From Phil1 sp964600045 (GTDB lineage: Bacteria; Bacillota; Clostridia; Christensenellales; CAG-138): DNA of 13,777 nucleotides. Every line of letters starts with the position of its first letter. The stretch's first letter is position 1. The translations under genes and the position numbers were made by a program. Below are positions 6,518-13,112 of the stretch, piece by piece. The stretch covers positions 1 to 13,777 of the forward strand of contig CAZRHS010000041.1 of the NCBI GenBank assembly GCA_964600045.1. The letters run 5' to 3'. The notes beneath the pieces are model-generated. The model did no database searches, was not told the origin of the DNA, and saw only the letters and a list, made by a program, of their open reading frames with translations.

Positions 6518-7663
6518 ATGAGCGACACCGTTTATGATGCGGCAATAGTACCTTGCCCCGATTACGACGCGGAACATGTTCACTCCGCGCTTAAGGAAGC
6601 GCTTGACGCGATAGGCGGACTTGACTGGGTTAAAAGCGGAATGACAATAGGCATAAAGCCGAACCTTGCCGCCGCGAAATCCCCGGAGTTCGCGGTTTGC
6701 ACGCACCCTGCAATGGTTGCGGAGCTTACCAAAATGCTTATCGAACGCGGCGCAAGCGTAATAATCGGCGAAAGCCCGGGAGGATTATATAACGCGGCGG
6801 CAATGAACCATTCCTACCAGGCAACCGGCATGACGCTTGCCGCGGAGGCAGGCGCCAAGCTGAACGACGACTTCAGCACCAAGGAAGGGCATTTTGCCGA
6901 GGCGAAGGTGCTTAAAAGCTTCCTTTATACCGGTTGGCTTGACAAGGTTGACGCGCTTATAACATTCGCCAAGCTTAAAACCCACGGCATGATGGGCATG
7001 ACCGGCGCGCTGAAAAACCTTTACGGCACCATACCCGGCACGGTTAAGCTTGAATACCACTACCGTTTCCCTAACCACACGGATTTTTCAAACATGCTGG
7101 TGGACTTATATGAATACCACCACCCCGTGCTTGCGCTTATAGACGCGGTAACGGCAATGGACGGCAACGGACCTACCGCCGGCAGGCCGCGCGAGTGCGG
7201 CGCGCTGATAGCGGCGCGTTCGGCATGCGATGCCGACCTTGTGGGAGCGAAGCTTTTGGGCGTTAATCCCATGGACGTGCCTACCATATCGGCGGCGGTT
7301 GAACGCGGGCTGAGCAAGGATTCGCTTGACAAGGTTTCGCTTTACGGCGACGCGGACAGGTTTATAATCAAGGATTGCGAGCTTACGCCGAGGCATGACA
7401 TAACATCCGTAAAGAATACCCGCGGCGTTACGCGCGCGTTTTTGAAGATGGTTATGGCATCAAAGCCCTCCCCCGTAAAGAAGGAGTGCGTGGGCTGCGG
7501 CCTTTGCGCCAAGCTTTGCCCCGCAAAAGCCATTACTATGAAAAACAAGCTGCCAAACATAGACCGTTCAAAGTGCATACGCTGCTTCTGCTGCCAGGAA
7601 TTCTGCCCCAAGGGAGCGATGAAGGTTAAGCGCACGGCGATAGCGCGGCTGTTAAACAAATAA
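6518..7663 (+). CDS. DUF362 protein with C-terminal double [4Fe-4S] ferredoxin domain
   Basis: The protein is 381 residues in the DUF362 family, with a ferredoxin-type tail. The DUF362 domain (about 5-290) has family-typical stretches IGIKPNLA (44-51), a Gly/Ser loop VIIGESPGG (81-89), and AKLKTHGMMGMTGALKNLYG (151-170). Two clusters follow: C324, C327, C330, C334 (CVGCGLCAKLCP) and C353, C356, C359, C363 (CIRCFCCQEFCP). Both are classic C-x2-C-x2-C-x3-CP binding sites for [4Fe-4S] clusters, and C358 in the second is an extra cysteine. The family is common in strict anaerobes and is often annotated only as a 4Fe-4S binding protein; its reaction is not established to my knowledge. Electron transfer is inferred. 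It follows typA by 73 bp after a weak hairpin. The start has AAAGGG 11 nt upstream. Confidence 0.92.
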   Translation: MSDTVYDAAIVPCPDYDAEHVHSALKEALDAIGGLDWVKSGMTIGIKPNLAAAKSPEFAVCTHPAMVAELTKMLIERGASVIIGESPGGLYNAAAMNHSYQATGMTLAAEAGAKLNDDFSTKEGHFAEAKVLKSFLYTGWLDKVDALITFAKLKTHGMMGMTGALKNLYGTIPGTVKLEYHYRFPNHTDFSNMLVDLYEYHHPVLALIDAVTAMDGNGPTAGRPRECGALIAARSACDADLVGAKLLGVNPMDVPTISAAVERGLSKDSLDKVSLYGDADRFIIKDCELTPRHDITSVKNTRGVTRAFLKMVMASKPSPVKKECVGCGLCAKLCPAKAITMKNKLPNIDRSKCIRCFCCQEFCPKGAMKVKRTAIARLLNK

Positions 7664-7666
7664 CCC

Positions 7667-7694
7667 TTGCAAGAGTATCTACACATGGTATAAT
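7667..7694 (+). promoter_or_regulatory. Promoter of the MATE gene
   Basis: TTGCAA (7667-7672) and a perfect TATAAT (7689-7694) are spaced by 16 bp, and TG at 7686-7687 makes an extended -10. Transcription would begin near 7701, giving a leader of about 115 nt before the MATE start codon. Confidence 0.65.
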
Positions 7695-7703
7695 CTTGAC
7701 TTG

Positions 7704-7791
7704 TGGTCATCGGAGGCTGACAATTTTTGTTGTTCAGGCCGGATAAGATGGCGGGTAAAACCGTTTTCTTGTTCGGCCTTTAATATGACCA
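7704..7791 (+). ncRNA. Candidate structured 5' leader of the MATE gene (unclassified)
   Basis: The leader folds on paper into three stems closed by a basal helix. P1 is TGGTCAT (7704-7710) with ATGACCA (7785-7791), seven perfect pairs. P2 is CTGACAA (7717-7723) with TTGTTCAG (7730-7737), one bulged T. P3 is GCCG or AGGCCG (from 7736-7741) with CGGC/CGGCCT (7774-7779), containing an inner GGCGG-to-CCGTT helix (7750-7754 with 7761-7765). P2 and the full P3 compete for two bases. The ribosome binding site starts about 11 nt after P1. I do not recognise a known riboswitch class; the fold was read by eye, with no covariation support. Confidence 0.35.
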
Positions 7792-7815
7792 ATACTTTTG
7801 CAAAGGAACGGAAAT

Positions 7816-9171
7816 ATGGAGACGCTTCACAACTTTACAAAGGGCAAAATACTGGGGCCGCTGCTCAAATTCGCTTACCCTGTTTTTCTTGCGCTGTTTC
7901 TGCAGGCAATGTATGGGGCGGTTGACCTGCTGGTTGTAGGCAAATTCGCAGAAACCGCCGATGTTTCGGGCGTTGCCACGGGCAGCCAGATAATGCAGAG
8001 CCTTACAAGCGTAATCACAAGCATGTCAATCGGCATAACGATACTGCTCGGGCAAAAAATAGGCGAGGGCAAAAGCGAGGTTGGCGGCAAGGTTATAGGC
8101 ACCGGCATAACGCTTTTCGCGGCGCTTGCGGCCGTATGCACGCTTTTGTTTGTTGCTCTCGCGCCGCAGATATCAACAATTATGCAGGCTCCTGAGGAGG
8201 CGTTTTCGCAGACCGTTTCCTATGTTCGCATCTGCTCCGCGGGTACGGTTTTCATAATCGCGTTCAACCTTCTTGGCAGCATATTCCGCGGGCTTGGCGA
8301 TTCAAAGATGCCGCTTATAACGGTTGCGATAGCGTGCGTTGTAAACATATTCGGCGATTTGCTGCTGGTTGCCGTATTCAAAATGGGCACAAAGGGCGCG
8401 GCATACGCCACCGTGTTCGCACAGGCGATAAGCGTTGTGCTTTCGCTTGCGATAATTTCAAGGCGAACATTGCCCTTCACATTCTCGCGCGGCGACCTTC
8501 GCATAGACAAGAAAATAGGGCTGCAGATTTTCAAATTCGGGGCACCGGTAGCGCTGCAGGAGCTGCTTGTAAGCCTTTCGTTCCTTGTGATATTCGCAAT
8601 AGTAAACTCACTTGGGCTTACACAAAGCGCGGGCGTTGGCGTGGCTGAAAAGATATGCAGCTTTCTTATGCTGGTAGCTTCCGCGTACATGCAGTCCCTT
8701 TCCGCGTTTGTTGCGCAGAATATAGGCGCAAACAGGCGCGACAGGGCTAAGCTCGCGCTGAAATACGGCATACTCACAAGCCTTGCGGCGGGCGCGGTTA
8801 TGGGCTACCTTTCGTTTTTCCACGGGGACACGCTATCATCCATATTCTCAAACGATGCCGAGGTTGTTAGCATGGCGGCCGATTACCTTAAGGCATACGG
8901 CATAGACTGCGTGCTTACGGCGTTCCTTTTCTGCTTCTGCGGATATTACAGCGGCTGCGGCAAAACCACATTTACCATGGCCCAGGGCATCGCGGGCGCG
9001 TTCCTTGTGCGCATACCTTTTTCGTATTTTATGAGCCGCGTTCCCGGCATTTCGCTTTTCTATATAGGCCTTGCGACCCCGGCATCCACCGTTGTGCAGA
9101 TTACGCTTTGCCTTATATATTTTGCCTATACTGAGAAAAAGGCAAAGCAGGCCGAGTTGAAACTGAACTGA
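7816..9171 (+). CDS. MATE family multidrug/cation antiporter
   Basis: This is a polytopic inner-membrane transporter of the MATE (multidrug and toxic compound extrusion) family, which exports cationic drugs or metabolites in exchange for Na+ or H+. It is 451 residues, the usual length, with about 12 predicted helices. The N-terminal signature is visible as FAYPVFLALFLQAMYGAVDL (residues 19-38) followed by LVVGKFA (39-45); the repeat in the second half starts near FGAPVALQELL with NSLG and GAAEKICSFL-like sequence. I start it at the ATG at 7816, which has AAAGGA 8 nt upstream. An in-frame TTG at 7798 would add six residues containing the ribosome binding site and is unlikely. The gene stands alone, with its own promoter and terminator. 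The substrate cannot be told from sequence. Confidence 0.94.
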   Translation: METLHNFTKGKILGPLLKFAYPVFLALFLQAMYGAVDLLVVGKFAETADVSGVATGSQIMQSLTSVITSMSIGITILLGQKIGEGKSEVGGKVIGTGITLFAALAAVCTLLFVALAPQISTIMQAPEEAFSQTVSYVRICSAGTVFIIAFNLLGSIFRGLGDSKMPLITVAIACVVNIFGDLLLVAVFKMGTKGAAYATVFAQAISVVLSLAIISRRTLPFTFSRGDLRIDKKIGLQIFKFGAPVALQELLVSLSFLVIFAIVNSLGLTQSAGVGVAEKICSFLMLVASAYMQSLSAFVAQNIGANRRDRAKLALKYGILTSLAAGAVMGYLSFFHGDTLSSIFSNDAEVVSMAADYLKAYGIDCVLTAFLFCFCGYYSGCGKTTFTMAQGIAGAFLVRIPFSYFMSRVPGISLFYIGLATPASTVVQITLCLIYFAYTEKKAKQAELKLN

Positions 9172-9190
9172 CATCAAGGGTTAAAAAAAG

Positions 9191-9225
9191 CTCCCCGCTC
9201 AGCATTGAACGGGGAGTATTTTTAT
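9191..9225. terminator. Bidirectional intrinsic terminator
   Basis: The stem is CTCCCCG (9191-9197) with CGGGGAG (9210-9216), seven perfect pairs around a 12-nt loop. The plus-strand transcript runs into TATTTTTAT, and the minus-strand transcript runs into CTTTTTTT. It therefore serves both the MATE gene and the convergent beta-propeller gene, whose stop is at 9233. Confidence 0.9.
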
Positions 9226-9232
9226 AAGCCGT

Positions 9233-11053
9233 TTACTTAATCTTTACACCGTATATTTTCTGGCCGCGCGTACCGACAACAACGGTATTCTCGAACACGG
9301 CAGGCGATGCCTCTATATTTGAGCCAAGCGAGAACTCATAAAGTATGGTTCCGGTCTGGCCGTCTATAAGGTGCATATAGCCGGAAGAGTTGCACTGGAT
9401 TATATATCCGTCGCCATTCTGGTCATATACCACAACGGGGCTTGACCAGGGGTATCCGGCAAAGTTGCATTCCCAGACAACGTGGCCGTCCGCCTTAGAG
9501 AAGGCGACAAGCTTGCCGCGGTGACCGTCCGTCATAGCCACGGGAGCGAACACAAGCTCGCTCAGGCTGCCCTTGCCTATCGCGAACGAACCCTGCACGC
9601 CGCCGGACACGCCGGATACGGTTTGGCAGGAATAGTCCGTATTTGTCCAAACAATGCTGCCGTTTTCGGCATCAATCTTCCAAATAGGTATCTGCGCCTT
9701 TGAATCCACGCTGGCGCGCCAGCCGCCATGGAACGAGGTTGAGCAATATATGTACGGATGACCGTTTTCAAGCTCCAGTACGGCTGTACTATTGGAATCG
9801 TCAAGCGTATCCTGTACCCACACAAGCTCAAGCGTATTAAGATTGATGCACATCATGTGGCCGCCATTATCGGCTATGAAGAGATAGCCGCGCCAGACTA
9901 TGGCGCTGTCCTCCATGCCAAGCCACCAACCCTTTGAACCGTCCTTAGTGGCGGTGCTGTTGGTGCGGCTGCCCTTATAATGCCACTTTACAACCTCCGG
10001 CGAGACGGATATTGTTCCGGCAGCGGGGTCATAATTGGTATTAAGCTTTATAAGGTACAGTATGCCGTTTTCGCCCGGGTATATGAGCGTGTCGGTTTCG
10101 GCATCAACAAGGGCGGAACTGTCGAAATATGAAAGATCCCTGAGGCTGAAGCCGTCCTTTTCGCCGAACTCATACAGTACCGTGCCGTCTATAAGGCTGA
10201 TTATTGAAGCATGGGAAGAACCCTTGCCGTCGTCTGTACAATCGTCACCGGAACCCAAGTACATAAGGGGATAGCCCCTCGGGTCAAGCGCGCCCGCGCC
10301 CTTGAAGGGATAGCGGCCCATATTTATGGGATCACGCGTACGCTCGCCGGTATCAAGATCGAGGAAGTATATATGGCCGTCCATGGTGGCATATATAACC
10401 TCCACAAGATTCTCTTTATTCTTGGCGGAATCGTACAGATTCATTATCTTTTTGGTTTCCTCAGGCCAGCGGACTATGAGCGGCTGACCTGTCCAGCCTG
10501 AACCCGTCCATGCGCCGGAACCGTATACCTTAGGCACGCTGCCCGTGCTTACAACCCAGGCATTGGCATCGTCAAGAGTTTTTTCAACTATTGTAGCCGT
10601 TCCGTAGGCGGGATTATCCCTGAAGTTGTTTCCGCGGAACGTGATAACGCCTTCAAGCTCGGTATAATCGCTGCCATCGCCAAAGTCTATGGTTTCCTCG
10701 CGCTGATAGCTGGACACAACCGTGCCGTTAACCTCTATTTCCGTTTCCATGCCAAAGTCGCTGGGCTTTGTGCCGTCAACAGCATACGGACTGAACTCCG
10801 GCAAGGGAGTGGGCGTAGGCTCTGGAGTAGCCACAACTTCAGGTTCAACGGTTTGGGTAGGCTCGGGCGTTTGGGTGCCGAAAATGGAATCTATAATGCC
10901 CGTTTTTTCGGTTTCGCCTTCGACAACGCTGCTGCCGTCGTCGCCCAAATTGCAAAGCACAAGTATGCCAAGCGTAAGGGCTATTATGAACAGCACCAGT
11001 ATTATCACAAATTTTGCCGTGATTCTGCGCCTTCTGCGGCGACGTCTTCTCAT
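9233..11053 (-). CDS. Membrane-anchored PQQ-like beta-propeller protein with poly-Arg N-terminus
   Basis: The protein has 606 residues. It begins with nine consecutive arginines (residues 2-10), then a strong membrane helix (about 12-34) that acts as an uncleaved anchor, so the rest should lie outside the membrane. A Thr/Pro/Glu linker (about 60-87, PEPTQTVEPEVVATPEP-like) leads to a large beta domain. Blade-like repeats of the PQQ/YVTN type end in 'hydrophobic-D-x-x-T/N-G' turns: VIYATMDGHIYFLDLDTGE (219-237), LFIADNGGHMMCINLNTLEL (391-410), KIDAENGSIVWT (459-470), GKLVAFSKADGHVVWE (513-528), MHLIDGQTGTILYEF (560-574) and the closing VVVGTRGQKIYGVKI. A DQNGDG calcium-type loop occurs at 544-549. 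It resembles BamB-type scaffolds in fold only. The ATG has GGAAAGG about 12 nt upstream. It has its own promoter, faces away from the HtrA gene, and its partners are unknown. Confidence 0.9.
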   Translation of the reverse strand: MRRRRRRRRRITAKFVIILVLFIIALTLGILVLCNLGDDGSSVVEGETEKTGIIDSIFGTQTPEPTQTVEPEVVATPEPTPTPLPEFSPYAVDGTKPSDFGMETEIEVNGTVVSSYQREETIDFGDGSDYTELEGVITFRGNNFRDNPAYGTATIVEKTLDDANAWVVSTGSVPKVYGSGAWTGSGWTGQPLIVRWPEETKKIMNLYDSAKNKENLVEVIYATMDGHIYFLDLDTGERTRDPINMGRYPFKGAGALDPRGYPLMYLGSGDDCTDDGKGSSHASIISLIDGTVLYEFGEKDGFSLRDLSYFDSSALVDAETDTLIYPGENGILYLIKLNTNYDPAAGTISVSPEVVKWHYKGSRTNSTATKDGSKGWWLGMEDSAIVWRGYLFIADNGGHMMCINLNTLELVWVQDTLDDSNSTAVLELENGHPYIYCSTSFHGGWRASVDSKAQIPIWKIDAENGSIVWTNTDYSCQTVSGVSGGVQGSFAIGKGSLSELVFAPVAMTDGHRGKLVAFSKADGHVVWECNFAGYPWSSPVVVYDQNGDGYIIQCNSSGYMHLIDGQTGTILYEFSLGSNIEASPAVFENTVVVGTRGQKIYGVKIK

Positions 11054-11098
11054 AAGTAAACAATACCTTTCCGCATATATTTACAATACACTACATTA

Positions 11099-11127
11099 AT
11101 TATACTCCCCCGCCGCCTTATCATCAA
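11099..11127 (-). promoter_or_regulatory. Promoter of the beta-propeller gene
   Basis: On the minus strand, TTGATG (11127-11122) and a perfect TATAAT (11104-11099) are spaced by exactly 17 bp, about 46 nt upstream of the start codon. This is among the best-matching promoters in the window. Confidence 0.7.
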
Positions 11128-11282
11128 GACCGGGTGAGGCCGGACATTTGTAAACATTTATAGAGAGCGATGCGCAAAGCCGGAAGCTGGCGGTGCATAA
11201 TGCGTTTATGAAGTCCACAATTAATACAAAATGTAACACATTATTGATACTTGACGCGCCTTTCTTGTACATAATCTGCCGC

Positions 11283-11288
11283 TATAAT
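11283..11288 (+). promoter_or_regulatory. -10 element of the HtrA-like protease gene
   Basis: A perfect TATAAT lies 62 nt before the HtrA start codon. The best nearby -35 is only TTTCTT (11261-11266) at 16 bp; TTGACG at 11251 is too far. This suggests an activator-dependent promoter or an alternative sigma factor, but it may just be a weak -35. Confidence 0.5.
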
Positions 11289-11318
11289 ATAGGCATAAAA
11301 AGAAAACAACCACGGGCC

Positions 11319-11330
11319 CCCCGAGAGGGG
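11319..11330 (+). other. GNRA-capped hairpin in the HtrA leader
   Basis: CCCC (11319-11322), GAGA and GGGG (11327-11330) form a 4-bp G+C stem with a GAGA (GNRA) tetraloop. It ends eight bases before the GGAGG ribosome binding site (11338-11342) and could stabilise the mRNA 5' end or tune initiation. There is no T-run, so it is not a terminator. Confidence 0.4.
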
Positions 11331-11349
11331 AGCGAAAGGAGGAAATATT

Positions 11350-12852
11350 ATGGAAAACAACTGGAAATGGTATGAACAGCAGAATTCGCAGCAGCAGGAC
11401 GCTCAGCAGAATACACAGCCGAGTGACCAGCAGCAGCAACAGCAGCAGGGCCAGCCGAATTATGGCCAGTATCAGTACACATACACGCAGAACACTTCCA
11501 ACGCGTACAACGCGAACGGATCCGGTTCAGGCAGCAACGGCAACGGAGGCGGCAAGAAGCCTAAGAAGTTCGTAACGATGACCCAGATGATGGTTACCGT
11601 GATAGTAGCGGCGCTGCTCTTCACGGGCGCAGGGCTGGCCATCGGAAAAGCCATTAGCGCGAACAACACTTCGGCTGATCAGCAGCAGCTTGCGATGAAC
11701 AGCACCACCTCCGAGCCTACTGTCACGAGCGAAGTTACAACAAACGAAACCACCACTTCAAACGCGATCAGCGATACTCCTTCCTCCACCACAACGGTGA
11801 CGGAAACGCCGACCACACAGCCCAGCACCGGCCTTAAGACCAGCGATGCCACCAACACCTCTTCCAGCAGCACAAGCGTTGTGCAGGCCTGCATGAGCAG
11901 CGTGGTAAGCATTGACATTGAGCAGAACACCACGAGCAGCAGCAGCTACTACTGGTACTCTCAGGGCCAGAGCTCTACCGAGAGCGAAAGCGAGACCGTT
12001 GGCAGCGGCAGCGGCGTAATAGTAACTTCCGACGGTTACATCGTTACCAACAACCACGTTGTATCCGGCGCGGACGGAATTAAGGTTTATCTGCAGGACG
12101 GCACCGAGTATGATGCGCAGCTTGTAGGTACAGACAGTTACACGGACATTGCCGTAATCAAGATTGATGCGGAGAACCTGCCTGCCGCGACGATAGGCTC
12201 CAGCAGCAGCATGATGGTAGGCGACACCGTTTACGCGATAGGCAACCCGCTTGGTGTGCTGGCGACCAGCGTATCCAAGGGCATTATAAGCGGCCTTGAC
12301 AGAGAGGTTACCATAGACGGTCAGCAGATGACCCTGATGCAGGTTAACGCGAGCGTAAACTCCGGCAACAGCGGCGGCGGCCTTTTCAATGAAGAAGGCG
12401 AGCTGATAGGTATTGTAAACGCCAAGGCTAACGGCACCAACGTTGAAGGCATAGGCTTCGCGATTCCTATTGACACGGCTAAGGGCGTTATAACCGACCT
12501 GATGGATCTTGGCTACGTAACCGGCAGGCCTTACCTTGGAATAACGATGCAGAACGTTGCGTTCACAACCGGCAACGCGGGCGGCTACGGCGGCTTCTAC
12601 GGCAGCTACGGCGGATACGGCTACACCACCCATCCGCAGATATACTCCATTGAATCCGGCAGCGCGGCTGAGAAGGCCGGACTGAAGGTAAACGACATCA
12701 TACTTTACTTTGACGGTCAGGAGATTACAAGCTCCTCCGACCTGAGCGCTCTGCTTTACAACTACAACGTTGGCGACACCGTAACGATGACCGTACAGCG
12801 CGGCAGTGAGCAGGTAGACATCAGCATAGTACTGGGCGAGAGGCAGAGCTAA
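11350..12852 (+). CDS. HtrA/DegP-like membrane-anchored serine protease with PDZ domain
   Basis: The protein has 500 residues. An 80-residue cytoplasmic N-terminus is rich in Gln (a run of seven near 27-33), Asn and Tyr, and ends in a Gly/Ser stretch and KKPKK. One membrane helix follows at about 78-98. A Ser/Thr-rich linker (about 105-175) could be glycosylated or cell-wall-spanning. The trypsin-like domain (about 178-385) has the intact triad H236 (TNNHVVSGAD), D266 (TDIAVIKID) and S341 (NSGNSGGGLFN). One PDZ domain (about 393-497) carries a Gly/Tyr-rich insert (408-429). Bacterial HtrA proteases degrade misfolded or damaged extracytoplasmic proteins under envelope stress. The ATG is preceded by GGAGG at a 7-nt spacing, confirming the start. 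It is monocistronic, with its own promoter and a strong terminator. I use no specific symbol because HtrA paralogues cannot be told apart here. Confidence 0.95.
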   Translation: MENNWKWYEQQNSQQQDAQQNTQPSDQQQQQQQGQPNYGQYQYTYTQNTSNAYNANGSGSGSNGNGGGKKPKKFVTMTQMMVTVIVAALLFTGAGLAIGKAISANNTSADQQQLAMNSTTSEPTVTSEVTTNETTTSNAISDTPSSTTTVTETPTTQPSTGLKTSDATNTSSSSTSVVQACMSSVVSIDIEQNTTSSSSYYWYSQGQSSTESESETVGSGSGVIVTSDGYIVTNNHVVSGADGIKVYLQDGTEYDAQLVGTDSYTDIAVIKIDAENLPAATIGSSSSMMVGDTVYAIGNPLGVLATSVSKGIISGLDREVTIDGQQMTLMQVNASVNSGNSGGGLFNEEGELIGIVNAKANGTNVEGIGFAIPIDTAKGVITDLMDLGYVTGRPYLGITMQNVAFTTGNAGGYGGFYGSYGGYGYTTHPQIYSIESGSAAEKAGLKVNDIILYFDGQEITSSSDLSALLYNYNVGDTVTMTVQRGSEQVDISIVLGERQS

Positions 12853-12922
12853 AGGCCTTGACGCCAAATCAACACCGGTCATGACGGGCACTCCGTTTTG
12901 ACATACCCCCCATCCACAGAAG

Positions 12923-12958
12923 GGCGCTGCCGCACCGGCAGCGCCTTTCGCCTTTTAT
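12923..12958 (+). terminator. Strong intrinsic terminator after the HtrA gene
   Basis: A perfect 10-bp stem, GGCGCTGCCG (12923-12932) with CGGCAGCGCC (12936-12945), has a CAC loop and a T-rich tail TTTCGCCTTTT. It lies about 70 nt downstream of the stop and separates this gene from the next transcription unit. Confidence 0.85.
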
Positions 12959-12997
12959 GAATAAAACCGGGCCGCAGTTCGCATTTATACATTTTTC

Positions 12998-13026
12998 TTG
13001 ACTGAACATTCTTTATTTCATATCAT
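12998..13026 (+). promoter_or_regulatory. Promoter of the GntR regulator gene
   Basis: TTGACT (12998-13003) and TATCAT (13021-13026) are spaced by exactly 17 bp. A second TATAAT at 13031-13036 has no fitting -35. The start codon is at 13113, so the leader would be about 80 nt. Confidence 0.6.
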
Positions 13027-13032
13027 ATATTA

Positions 13033-13047
13033 TAATTCAACGAATTA
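13033..13047. promoter_or_regulatory. Candidate operator palindrome next to the GntR promoter
   Basis: TAATTC (13033-13038), AAC, GAATTA (13042-13047) is a perfect inverted repeat with 6-bp arms and a 3-bp centre, immediately downstream of the -10, where a repressor would block the start. GntR regulators commonly autoregulate. It does not resemble the classical FadR half-site pattern, so the link to this regulator is inference. Confidence 0.4.
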
Positions 13048-13112
13048 AGCGGCAACTGTTATTGCACTTATATTCCACTGATTTTTGACAGGAAAGAGAG
13101 CATTTTAAGTAT

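Noticed and set aside
7701..7815. Leader peptide gene upstream of the MATE gene (TTG at 7701)
   Set aside because: There is no ribosome binding site and the frame runs into the MATE coding region; the leader is better explained as non-coding RNA.
10952..11017. Lipoprotein reading of the beta-propeller N-terminus at LVLC (C34)
   Set aside because: The residue before the cysteine is leucine, not Gly/Ala/Ser, and the hydrophobic stretch is long, so an uncleaved anchor is more likely than a lipobox.
12875..12887. Short repeat CCGGTCATGACGG after the HtrA stop
   Set aside because: Only a GTCATGAC palindrome and 3-bp arms; weaker than the 10-bp terminator 40 nt further on and not supported as a site.
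11758..12891. 377-codon open frame antisense to the HtrA gene
   Set aside because: Same reason: composition reflects the reverse of Ser/Thr/Gly-rich codons and no recognisable motif, against a clear catalytic triad on the plus strand.
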